Part shown: piece by piece, positions 1 to 6,325 of the stretch | Numbering within the stretch: the first letter of the stretch is position 1 | How the letters are laid out: every line of letters starts with the position of its first letter | Origin: KLAP211 sp964650085 | Lineage (GTDB): Bacteria > Patescibacteriota > Dojkabacteria > J137 | DNA: 6,989 nucleotides | Direction: 5' to 3' | Assembly: GCA_964650085.1 (NCBI GenBank) | Contig: CAZYSE010000053.1 | Coordinates: forward strand, 1 to 6,989 | Made by a program: the position numbers and the translations under genes | The notes under the pieces: generated by a model | Seen by the model: the letters and a program-made list of their open reading frames with translations, nothing else | What the model was told of the DNA's origin: nothing | Database searches by the model: none

Positions 1-1154
1 GTCATTTTTTCGGCCAACGCCCAATCTGATTCTTCACCATGATATTTATCCATTTTCTCTGGATTTCTAAGCGCCAATTCCATTTCGTAGTCAGTGATTC
101 CTAGAATTTTATAATAGTATTCATGTAGTTTTATTACGTTTACAAATTCTTCAACTGCTTGTTCTACAGAACAATAAATATGTGCATCGTTCATATCCAT
201 TCCTCTAACTCTCATTAAGCCGAAAAGACTTCCTGAATCTTCATATCTATGACATAAACCGTATTCGCAAATCCTTAATGGTAATTCTTTGTAACTTCTT
301 GGGCTACTTGAGAAAACTTTATGATGAAAAGGACAGTTCATTGGTTTAATATAGTAGTTCTCTTCTTCGATAACAATTGGCGCGTACATACTATCTTTGT
401 ACAATGGCAGGTGCCCAGATGTGTAAAAAAGGTTTTCCTTTGTAATTACAGGAGTTGTTACTCGTTGATAATCCCAATCTGCCTCAGTTTTCTTAGCCCA
501 ATTCTCTAATTCTTCTTTGATGATATTTCCGTTTGGTAGCCAAATTGGTAATCCTTGCCCGATTTCTTCTTCAAAATGAAAAAGCTGCATTTCTTTACCT
601 AACTTTCTATGGTCTCGTTTTTTAGCTTCTTCAAGCATGTTTAAATATGCATCCAACTCTTCTTGAGTTGGGAAAGCAGTTGCATATATTCGAGTTAACA
701 TTTTGTTCTTCTCGCTTCCTCTCCAATATGCTCCAGCTAAAGACAAAACTTTGAACGCTTTGATTTCCTTTGCAGGATCCTCTACGTGCCCTCCTTCGCA
801 CAAATCAGAATAGTTTCCTGATTTATAGTATGTAATTGTCTCTCCGTTTGTAGAGAACTCGTTTATAAGTTCAGTTTTGTATTCATTGTCTGAATAGTCT
901 TTTAAGGCTTGTTCTTTCGAAACTTCTATTCTTTCAAATCCTTTCCAAGTTTTTAGAATTTCCTTCATTTTCTTTTCAATTTTTGGAAAGTCTTCTTCAG
1001 AAAGCTTTACGTCTCCAAAATCGAAGTCAAAATAAAAGCCATTTTCGATTGCTGGACCAATTGTTTTTTTAGCGTTTGGCCAAAGTTCTAGAACTGCGGC
1101 TGCGAGTAAATGAGCTGTACTGTGTCTTAAGTGAGATAAATATTCTTCGTTCAT
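1..1154 (-). CDS. thrS: Threonyl-tRNA synthetase lacking the TGS domain, 3' end beyond the window
   Basis: Charges tRNA-Thr with threonine in the cytoplasm. I translated the minus strand from the ATG at 1154; 384 codons stay open to the left edge. The protein starts almost at once in the editing domain: H11 and H15 form the HxxxH motif (RHSTAH) and C119 with H123 (CEGGH) supply the other two conserved editing-site residues. The class II catalytic core follows, with MNCPFH at 272-277, motif 2 around HRYEDSG at 302-308, and DAHIYC around H325; C274 and H325 match two of the three zinc ligands. The third ligand and the anticodon-binding domain lie outside the window. All motifs sit about 60-63 residues earlier than in the E. 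coli enzyme, which is the size of the missing TGS domain. No upstream ATG in frame restores it; the bases before the start form a heptad array. No Shine-Dalgarno is visible. Identity is secure; the start is likely. Confidence 0.96.
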   Translation of the reverse strand, partial: MNEEYLSHLRHSTAHLLAAAVLELWPNAKKTIGPAIENGFYFDFDFGDVKLSEEDFPKIEKKMKEILKTWKGFERIEVSKEQALKDYSDNEYKTELINEFSTNGETITYYKSGNYSDLCEGGHVEDPAKEIKAFKVLSLAGAYWRGSEKNKMLTRIYATAFPTQEELDAYLNMLEEAKKRDHRKLGKEMQLFHFEEEIGQGLPIWLPNGNIIKEELENWAKKTEADWDYQRVTTPVITKENLFYTSGHLPLYKDSMYAPIVIEEENYYIKPMNCPFHHKVFSSSPRSYKELPLRICEYGLCHRYEDSGSLFGLMRVRGMDMNDAHIYCSVEQAVEEFVNVIKLHEYYYKILGITDYEMELALRNPEKMDKYHGEESDWALAEKM

Positions 1155-1238
1155 ATGTATAGGTTATAAGTTATAAATTTTTGGCCTTGTGCTTTGGGCT
1201 ATGTACTTTGAGCTTCTTGCCTTTAAGCCTTCTCTTCT
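1155..1238 (-). repeat. Degenerate tandem heptad array abutting the thrS start codon
   Basis: Read on the minus strand, the 84 bases before the thrS ATG divide without remainder into twelve 7-mers. Several share an AAAG/AAGG core, for example CAAAGTA, CAAAGCA and AAAGGCA. The units nearest the start become AT-rich (TATAACT, TATAACC) and are good -10-like sequences. The region is strongly purine-rich on this strand. The 7-nt phase is seen directly; whether it arose by slippage or has a role is unknown. The rest of the gap, 1239-1389, holds nothing I can name beyond a possible kinase promoter. Confidence 0.55.
1163..1175 (-). promoter_or_regulatory. Candidate -10 elements for thrS
   Basis: Two TATAAC-type hexamers occur one heptad apart on the minus strand, at 1168-1163 and 1175-1170. 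The nearer one would start transcription only a base or two before the ATG, giving an almost leaderless mRNA, which would fit the lack of a Shine-Dalgarno. No convincing -35 lies at the right distance, so this is weak. Confidence 0.3.
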
Positions 1239-1379
1239 GTGATTATATAATGATTTAATGGGAATAGAAAATGGGTATATGTTTAGCAACCCCAAAGGGT
1301 CGTTTTGAAGAATGTTGTAGTTGTGATTTTCTTTATCATTGATTGTATTATAAACTATAGGTAATAGTTTCACTAGACT

Positions 1380-1385
1380 TATACT
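1380..1385 (+). promoter_or_regulatory. Candidate -10 element (TATACT) for the phosphotransferase gene
   Basis: TATACT ends four bases before the ATG at 1390. If used, transcription would begin at or within the start codon, so the mRNA would be leaderless or the real start would lie slightly later. No good -35 is visible around 1357-1362. In such AT-rich DNA a hexamer of this kind can occur by chance. Confidence 0.27.
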
Positions 1386-1389
1386 ATTT

Positions 1390-2286
1390 ATGGATAATTA
1401 CGAGCTGAATTTAGAAAAAGTTTTGGAAATCTTTGATTTAGGAAAGACTCTGGTAGAGCCGGAATCGATTTACAGCATGTCCAATACCAACTATCTTGTT
1501 ACCACCGAAAAGGGCCAATTTGTAGTGCGTTTTTTGCGAAATGAAACCCACGCAAGCGTTATAAATGGCGATGCAATTTACAAACACCTGAAGAAGTTCC
1601 ACCTTATCTCTCCAGAATATGTGCGCAAAGATAACGGTGACCTTACCGATGTGATTGAAGGAACTCTAGTTTGTGTAGAAAAGAAGGTTTTGGGACAAGT
1701 AATTGAAAAAGTAGATGCGGAATTTTGTAAAAAATGTGGAGAACTGCTCGCTAAGTTTCATTTATTTGTAGGTAATTTACCCGAAGAAAATACGGGCTGG
1801 CTAGATAAAGAATCGACTGAAGTTCCATTGCGTTCTAGTTCTACGACTAAAAAAGCTGTTACATTAGTGAAGCAGAATCAAAAAATTTATTCAACAAACT
1901 TACCTACGGGAATAATTCATGGTGACGTACATGAAGGAAACGTACTAGTGGATCTTAATAACGAGATTTCTGCAATTATTGATTTCGACGAATCGGAATA
2001 CAATATTTTGTTAGTTGACGTCGCTCGTTCAATTATAGATTTAGGCGATCCGGAGGAAAAAGGCGAATTAAATACCGAATTAGTTCAGGCTTTCTTAAAG
2101 GGATACAATTCCAATAGACCACTTACTGAAGACGAAAAAACATATTTTGAAGAAGCTCTAAAGTACGCTGCAGGAAAGTGCGCGATTTGGTTATGCAACA
2201 GAAATTATGAAGGCGAAGCAGCACGGTACATCACAATTGCTGAAAATTTCACGAACACTTGGAATATGATTAAAGAAAAAATTTAG
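1390..2286 (+). CDS. APH-family phosphotransferase, homoserine kinase type II-like
   Basis: A 298-residue kinase-like protein that probably moves the ATP gamma-phosphate to a small-molecule hydroxyl in the cytoplasm. The N-lobe contains SNTNYLVTTEKGQFVVRFL (31-49), which resembles the opening strands of homoserine kinase II (ThrB type) and related APH proteins. The catalytic loop is HGDVHEGN (177-184), with D179 as predicted base and N184 as metal ligand, followed by IDFDE (197-201), where D198 is the predicted magnesium ligand. The usual N-lobe lysine appears to be R47, though alignment there is uncertain. A helical C-terminal region follows the catalytic core, and length is close to the family norm. 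It is divergent from thrS, which makes a threonine-related substrate (homoserine) attractive, but choline, sugar or aminoglycoside substrates cannot be excluded. No Shine-Dalgarno is seen. Fold: near certain. Substrate: unknown. Confidence 0.9.
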   Translation: MDNYELNLEKVLEIFDLGKTLVEPESIYSMSNTNYLVTTEKGQFVVRFLRNETHASVINGDAIYKHLKKFHLISPEYVRKDNGDLTDVIEGTLVCVEKKVLGQVIEKVDAEFCKKCGELLAKFHLFVGNLPEENTGWLDKESTEVPLRSSSTTKKAVTLVKQNQKIYSTNLPTGIIHGDVHEGNVLVDLNNEISAIIDFDESEYNILLVDVARSIIDLGDPEEKGELNTELVQAFLKGYNSNRPLTEDEKTYFEEALKYAAGKCAIWLCNRNYEGEAARYITIAENFTNTWNMIKEKI

Positions 2287-2329
2287 ATCATTTGCTCTTT
2301 GTACTATTGCATACTAAAATTGGTGTAAA

Positions 2330-2367
2330 GAAGGCCTTTTTGACCTTCGAGTTTTTATATTTTTTTG
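2330..2367 (+). terminator. Possible weak intrinsic terminator after the phosphotransferase gene
   Basis: GAAGG (2330-2334) pairs with CCTTC (2344-2348) across a 9-base loop, and a T-rich stretch begins at 2352. The stem is only 5 bp, so this may be weak or accidental. If real, it separates the kinase from the CofE-like gene; if not, the two may be cotranscribed. Confidence 0.3.
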
Positions 2368-2380
2368 TTTTTTCGTAATT

Positions 2381-3124
2381 ATGCATCATGTTGGAGAAGA
2401 TAATACTAACTTAGGTTTACAGACTACGGCGAAGGAAGGACAGGAGCTTTACTCATCGTTACATGGAAAAAAGTATGCTCGATTTCCAGTAAAAACTCAT
2501 TTGATTGTAATCGACGAAGACTTAGATGCGGTCATCCAAAAATATGCTGTCCCCGAATACAAAGAAGGAGATATTTTCTGCATTACTTCTAAAGTGATTA
2601 GTATTACCAAAGGATTTTATGTGAAGGAAAGTGAGCTGAAAGTTACTTGGTTAGCTAAATTCTTGGTACGATTTGTAAAGAAGACTCCTAACGATCCTGG
2701 ATTTGCATTACCGCAGAAAATTCAAGTAGCAATGAATGAAGTTGGAATTCTCCGATTCATTTTTGCAATGATTGGCGGTGTAGTTATGAAATACATTTTC
2801 AGAAAGCCGGGATACTTTTACATTCTCGCAGGTCATAATATTGCAGCGATTGATGGGTTTGTTCCTCACATGTATCCAGAACCACTAAGAGGTTACGGTT
2901 TCCTAGCTCCTAAGAATCCAGACGGAATCTGTAACGAAATTGAAACAAAATTTAATATGCCTACAGCTATGTTGGATGGAAATAATGTTGAAAATATTGT
3001 TCTAGGAATGAGCGATGGAGTTTCAACTAGATTTAGCAAAGAAGAATTGTTACAAATTCTGAAAGGAAATCCACAAGGACAAAGTGGAAATACTCCAATT
3101 TTGTTACTTAGGGAAATTGAATAG
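2381..3124 (+). CDS. CofE-like F420-0:gamma-glutamyl ligase family protein
   Basis: A 247-residue protein resembling the coenzyme F420-0:L-glutamate ligase family (CofE / FbiB N-terminal domain, PF01996), which in F420 producers adds glutamate to F420-0 using GTP. Family-like stretches are YARFPVKTHLI (32-42), GDIFCITSKVISITKG (63-78), AGHNIAAIDGF (150-160) and LAPKNPDG (175-182), the last two matching the family's nucleotide/metal-site region in order. A hydrophobic stretch at about 122-140 (FIFAMIGGVVMKYIF) may be buried or membrane-associated. About 30 unmatched residues precede the first family motif, so translation could begin later, but no other ATG lies between. No other F420 biosynthesis gene is visible, so the true substrate may be a different gamma-glutamyl or peptide ligation. 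No Shine-Dalgarno precedes the start. Family confidence is good; the reaction is inference. Confidence 0.83.
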   Translation: MHHVGEDNTNLGLQTTAKEGQELYSSLHGKKYARFPVKTHLIVIDEDLDAVIQKYAVPEYKEGDIFCITSKVISITKGFYVKESELKVTWLAKFLVRFVKKTPNDPGFALPQKIQVAMNEVGILRFIFAMIGGVVMKYIFRKPGYFYILAGHNIAAIDGFVPHMYPEPLRGYGFLAPKNPDGICNEIETKFNMPTAMLDGNNVENIVLGMSDGVSTRFSKEELLQILKGNPQGQSGNTPILLLREIE

Positions 3125-3126
3125 AA

Positions 3127-3175
3127 AAGTTTTAAGTTAGAAGTTTTAAGTCTGAAAAAAGATTAAAGATTAAGA
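3127..3175 (+). repeat. Degenerate heptad array downstream of the CofE-like gene
   Basis: Seven consecutive 7-mers start three bases after the stop codon. The first four begin at 3127, 3134, 3141 and 3148 and all start AAGT (AAGTTTT twice, AAGTTAG, AAGTCTG). The next three are AT-rich variants, two of them starting ATTAA. The period is exact in phase. It is non-coding and lies on the left flank of the GC-rich hairpin block. Confidence 0.6.
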
Positions 3176-3186
3176 GGAAATATACT

Positions 3187-3328
3187 ATCGGAGAATTCCC
3201 GATGTAAATCGCCCGCCTGCCATCGTATCAAGACGTTTCTATTTATGTCGGGCAGGGGATCAACGTCATTAGCTAGACATCGAAGATCCCGGCTTTTGCC
3301 GGCTTGCCTACCTCAGGCAGGGAATTCT
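3187..3328. repeat. GC-rich multi-hairpin palindromic element bounded by a 9-bp inverted repeat
   Basis: A block distinctly richer in GC than its surroundings sits between two convergent genes. AGAATTCCC (3192-3200) and GGGAATTCT (3320-3328) are perfect inverted ends. Inside are separate stems: ATCGG/CCGAT (3187-3203, around the left end), GGGATC/GATCCC (3256-3290), CCGGC-TTTT-GCCGG (3289-3302) and a stem around TGCCT/AGGCA (3303-3321). CCTGCC at 3216-3221 can also pair with GGCAGG at 3251-3256 or 3316-3321, and GACGTT (3232-3237 region) with AACGTC (3262-3267), so alternative folds exist. It has no coding potential I would trust. It resembles a REP-like or MITE-like non-autonomous repeat, or a bidirectional terminator assembled from one. 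CTATC occurs at both outer edges (3185-3189 and 3327-3331), but the right copy overlaps the inverted repeat, so it is poor evidence of target duplication. No second copy is in the window. Confidence 0.6.
3289..3321. terminator. Paired GC-rich hairpins that could end transcription from either side
   Basis: A perfect 5-bp CCGGC/GCCGG stem with a TTTT loop is followed directly by a stem of 5 perfect pairs (TGCCT/AGGCA), extendable to 7 with one G-T pair. Together they are the most stable structure between the convergent CofE-like and ftsI genes. Neither has a long T run immediately after it on either strand, so intrinsic termination is possible rather than shown. Confidence 0.33.
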
Positions 3329-3336
3329 ATCTTAAG

Positions 3337-3380
3337 TTTCTTTCAACTTTTAGCTTTCTACCTTTTAGCCTTTTACCTTT
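3337..3380 (-). repeat. Degenerate 7-8 nt AAAG array directly after the ftsI stop codon
   Basis: On the minus strand AAAG recurs six times at spacings of 7, 8, 8, 7 and 7, starting at 3380, where it overlaps the ftsI TAA by two bases. Units include AAAGGTA, AAAGGCT and AAAGCTA. It resembles the arrays at 1155-1238 (same strand) and 3127-3175 (opposite strand), so the hairpin block is flanked by purine-rich arrays on opposite strands. Confidence 0.55.
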
Positions 3381-5148
3381 ATTTCTGTGGCACTCCTAAT
3401 ATATCTTTTACATCATTGAACATCTCCAACCACAAAGGTCTTACATTATAGAAAGCAAGCAAGTCTCCGGCAGGGATTTGTGGTTTCTCCAACATAACTA
3501 TCATTGCGAACGTTCTCTGCTCGGACATATCGTAGCCAACGAACGACGCATTAATGTTATTAGAGTAAGCTCCGTTTTCAACAACTAAAGCTGTTCCAGA
3601 CTTAACTCCGAGGTTGTAATTACTAATCGCTGGTGTGTAGTGTTCGTAGCTCACTAAACTTTTTTGATAGTTCAGACCCATCATGTAGTCCATAACATCA
3701 GCAGTATCTTTTGTAATAACTCGTTCCACCACTACAGGTTTATATTCTTGAACATTTCCATCTGCATCTACTATTTTGTCTACAATTCTAGGTCTAACTC
3801 TAACTCCTCTATTTGCCAAAGCACCTACGTATTCTACCGCTTGAACTGCGTTAACTTGATAACCGTGTCCGTATGCATAAGCTGCAACATCTCCTAAGTT
3901 CCATTCTTCTGGTTTCTTTAGTATTCCATAAGAGTCTCCCGCTCCTAAATCAATTCCACTCGCCTTGCCAACTCCAAAACCAGAAAGATAGTTGTAAAAG
4001 CTTTCCTTACTCATTAGTTTTGAAATGTGATAAAAGCAAATATTGTCTGATTTATTGAAGCAATCTACAGCCGCTAACGGTGGTTGTGGCTTTCTATCCC
4101 AAGTACACAATGGCGCCAAATCTTTAGAAATTTCTTCACAACCGTTATGTCCTTCTGGTTGAAGAATAGTTTCCGGTGTAATTAGTTTCTGATCGATTGC
4201 GGATGCTAGTGTGATAATTTTACCAATCGAACCTGCCTCGTATGGTCTAGTAATAGCAGAATTACCAAATTCGCCTTCTCTTCTATCGTTCGGATCGTAA
4301 TCCGGATAATTTGCAAGTGCTTTAATTGCTCCAGTTTTTGGGTCGATTATAACTACCATTCCTGATATAGCTTGGTATTGTTCTACTCCAGCTTTGATTC
4401 GAGCTTCTACTTTTTGCTGAAGTTTTTTATCCAAGGTAAGATATATTGAACTCCCGTTTTTGGGTTCAATTGTAGGTAAAAGTGCTGCTGTAATGGTTTG
4501 ACCAATAGCGTCTCTTTCACTTTGCAGGAAACCATTTTGTGGATTTAAAACGCCGTTGTAATATTCTTCAATTCCACCTACTCCATAAAGCTCTTCTTCT
4601 TTCTTATTTGTTAACCCTACTACATGTGAAGCTAACCTTCCTTCCGGATAATATCTTTTTGAAGTTAGAATGTAGTCCCAACCAGACAACTTTTGGTTTT
4701 CATCGGCTGTTTTCCTAAGATCTTTAATTTTTTGATATGTCTCGAAAGTAACGTTTTTAGCAATAGGAATCCACCTAATTTTATTTTGAACATATGTGTC
4801 GATCTTACCGCTAATTTCATTTTGAGGAATATTAAGTGCTATGGAGAATTTTTCTAAAAGCTCTGCTCTAGTTTGATTTCCTCTTGTTTCTGCAATTACG
4901 AGGTCGTCCATGTAAATGTAGATGTCAAAGGAAGGCTCTGAGTAGGCCATTGTTGACCCGTCACTAGAGTAGATGGTGCCTCTGTAGCTTTTTAGTTCAA
5001 ATGTTGCTGCTCGACCCTTTGCGTACTCAACAAATTTAGAAGCTTCGGCAACTTGCCATCTTAAGGAGAAAACAATACTAACTATAAACAGTATTACTAG
5101 TATTGTATGAATGAATTTGATTTTGCCTGTAACATTGTCTTTGTTCAT
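3379..5148 (-). CDS. ftsI: Septal peptidoglycan D,D-transpeptidase (FtsI / class B penicillin-binding protein)
   Basis: A 589-residue membrane-anchored enzyme that cross-links peptidoglycan outside the membrane at the division site. A short cytoplasmic N-terminus leads into one signal-anchor helix (about 12-30). The PBP dimerisation region follows, with a diverged YRGTIYSSDG (55-64) where the family usually has an RGxIxDRxG-like sequence. The transpeptidase domain covers roughly 255-575 and carries all three active-site motifs: S307-I-G-K310 (nucleophile serine), SDN (367-369) and KSGT (516-519). There is no PASTA domain. Four cysteines (337, 348, 363, 371) cluster between the first two motifs in the extracytoplasmic part and could form disulphides. 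The ATG lies in an ATGA overlap with the ftsL-like stop, implying translational coupling. It is the last gene of the operon. Context after ftsL favours FtsI over the elongation PBP2. Confidence 0.95.
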   Translation of the reverse strand: MNKDNVTGKIKFIHTILVILFIVSIVFSLRWQVAEASKFVEYAKGRAATFELKSYRGTIYSSDGSTMAYSEPSFDIYIYMDDLVIAETRGNQTRAELLEKFSIALNIPQNEISGKIDTYVQNKIRWIPIAKNVTFETYQKIKDLRKTADENQKLSGWDYILTSKRYYPEGRLASHVVGLTNKKEEELYGVGGIEEYYNGVLNPQNGFLQSERDAIGQTITAALLPTIEPKNGSSIYLTLDKKLQQKVEARIKAGVEQYQAISGMVVIIDPKTGAIKALANYPDYDPNDRREGEFGNSAITRPYEAGSIGKIITLASAIDQKLITPETILQPEGHNGCEEISKDLAPLCTWDRKPQPPLAAVDCFNKSDNICFYHISKLMSKESFYNYLSGFGVGKASGIDLGAGDSYGILKKPEEWNLGDVAAYAYGHGYQVNAVQAVEYVGALANRGVRVRPRIVDKIVDADGNVQEYKPVVVERVITKDTADVMDYMMGLNYQKSLVSYEHYTPAISNYNLGVKSGTALVVENGAYSNNINASFVGYDMSEQRTFAMIVMLEKPQIPAGDLLAFYNVRPLWLEMFNDVKDILGVPQK

Positions 5149-5435
5149 AATGCGGCTACTTGCTCTGAAGAATCGAGCAGGTAATTAACTGTTTTTTCTT
5201 GCAACTGGTATTTTTCGGAAATACCTAGGCTACCATTTACAGTTTTTTCTTTGTTGATTTCCGAAATTAACATTTCGTTTTCCAGTCTTAATCTATCTTT
5301 CTGAATTCGAATGCTGTCTATTTCTTGAGATTTTGTACCCAAAACAGAAGTCACAAGTATTTGAGAAAGAAAGAATCCTACACCAAGGATAATATTAAGA
5401 ACAATTACATTTTTGTTTAGAACTTTAAAATTCAT
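5145..5435 (-). CDS. Small FtsL/DivIC-like division protein
   Basis: A 96-residue single-pass membrane protein. Residues 9-31 are a hydrophobic helix after a short basic N-terminus, predicting the N-terminus inside. Residues about 36-64 are charged and leucine/isoleucine-spaced (SQEIDSIRIQKDRLRLENEM), typical of the coiled coil by which FtsL and DivIC/FtsB pair outside the membrane and activate FtsI and FtsW. Its sequence is too short and diverged to assign by motif alone; the call rests on size, topology and place between rsmH and ftsI, where ftsL normally lies. Its start overlaps the rsmH stop as ATGA and its stop overlaps the ftsI start as ATGA. Which of FtsL or FtsB/DivIC it corresponds to is undecided. 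Confidence 0.8.
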   Translation of the reverse strand: MNFKVLNKNVIVLNIILGVGFFLSQILVTSVLGTKSQEIDSIRIQKDRLRLENEMLISEINKEKTVNGSLGISEKYQLQEKTVNYLLDSSEQVAAL

Positions 5436-6325
5436 GATTTGTATTCGTAACAGAAAAGTTTTGCACTTCTCGCGCTTAAATTTTCTAGTAATTCTTCTAC
5501 AGTTGGCCTTACCTCTCTAGCAACCTCATTGAACTTAGGACTTCTTCCAAAAAAATCTTTAACTATTGCTTCCTCTCCAGAATGAAAAGTAATAATTACT
5601 ACCCTTCCACCGTCGTTTAGTATTTTAGGCAAATCCTGAAATGATAGCTTCAAGTTATACATTTCATTATTAACAGCGATTCTTAGTGCTTGATATACTC
5701 TTGAGAATAAACCCATTCTCTTCGATTTTTCTCTTGTGTTATCAAATCTAAATGTTTTGTCGATTAGTTTATTAAGGTCATCTACTTTACTGAACAATTT
5801 TCTTTTCCTTTCAATTTTGATTGATTCAATTAGCTTCTTTAGGTTAGCTCCACGAATGTCTGCATAATCAGTAAATAACTTTTCAAGCTCTCTACTTCCA
5901 AGACCATTTAGTAAATCCTTAGCCATTACTCCGTAACTCATATCTAACCGCATATCTAACTCAGCATCTTTATTCAAATAGGAAAGCCCTTCCATTCGAT
6001 CGAGCTGGTCCATCGACCAGCCTAAATCGTACAGAATTCCATCAATCTTACCTACCTTTGTTTCATCAATTATCCTCTCGAGATTAGAAAAGTTAGCATT
6101 TCGTGCATAAATACGAACGTTTTTAATCTCTTGAGTTTCTTTTGTAAAATCTTCTACGTGCTTGTTATCAATATCTAGTGCAATGAGAGTTCCTTGTTTT
6201 AATTCTTCTATAATTGCTAAGCTGTGACCTCCTTCTCCTAACGTACAATCTACATATGCACCACCTTTCTTCACAGCTAGATATTCAATAGATTCTTTTT
6301 TTAATACTGGTATATGTTTTTTCAC
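5432..6325 (-). CDS. rsmH: 16S rRNA (cytosine(1402)-N(4))-methyltransferase RsmH
   Basis: A SAM-dependent methyltransferase that modifies C1402 in the decoding centre of 16S rRNA; formerly MraW. The 297 residues are close to the usual length of about 310. Motifs in order: HIPVL (4-8), SAM-binding DCTLGEGGHS (26-35), acidic ALDID (49-53), YDLGWSMDQLD (99-109), LDMRLD (123-128), RVYQALRIAVNNE (209-221), ITFHSGEE (245-252) and RSAKLF (286-291). The start is GTG at 6325, not ATG: it overlaps the mraZ stop as GTGA, and HIPVL then falls at the usual N-terminal place. The stop overlaps the next start. No clear Shine-Dalgarno is seen; coupling to mraZ translation probably drives initiation. Confidence 0.97.
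   Translation of the reverse strand: MKKHIPVLKKESIEYLAVKKGGAYVDCTLGEGGHSLAIIEELKQGTLIALDIDNKHVEDFTKETQEIKNVRIYARNANFSNLERIIDETKVGKIDGILYDLGWSMDQLDRMEGLSYLNKDAELDMRLDMSYGVMAKDLLNGLGSRELEKLFTDYADIRGANLKKLIESIKIERKRKLFSKVDDLNKLIDKTFRFDNTREKSKRMGLFSRVYQALRIAVNNEMYNLKLSFQDLPKILNDGGRVVIITFHSGEEAIVKDFFGRSPKFNEVAREVRPTVEELLENLSARSAKLFCYEYKS

Noticed and set aside
1164..1373. 69-codon minus-strand open frame upstream of thrS, a possible leader peptide
   Set aside because: Its second half lies in the heptad array, it overlaps the likely kinase promoter, it has no threonine-rich run expected of an attenuator, and its composition looks random.
1155..1389. T-box riboswitch controlling thrS
   Set aside because: No T-box sequence of the AGGGTGG-type or following terminator is present on the minus strand; the only GC-rich pairing there (ACCC/GGGT near 1290-1301) is 4 bp.
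3185..3331. CTATC direct repeats as a target-site duplication
   Set aside because: Only 5 bp, and the right copy overlaps the inverted-repeat end, so the geometry does not fit a clean insertion.
3245..3451. 68-codon plus-strand open frame across the hairpin block
   Set aside because: It is built from palindromic and array sequence and runs antisense into the end of ftsI; no protein-like features.
3664..4058. Plus-strand open frames inside ftsI
   Set aside because: They lie antisense to the transpeptidase domain with intact active-site motifs and have no recognisable features.
5145..6325. Use of the UGA-glycine genetic code found in some CPR phyla
   Set aside because: TGA ends mraZ, rsmH and the ftsL-like gene exactly at the next start codon and at normal protein lengths.
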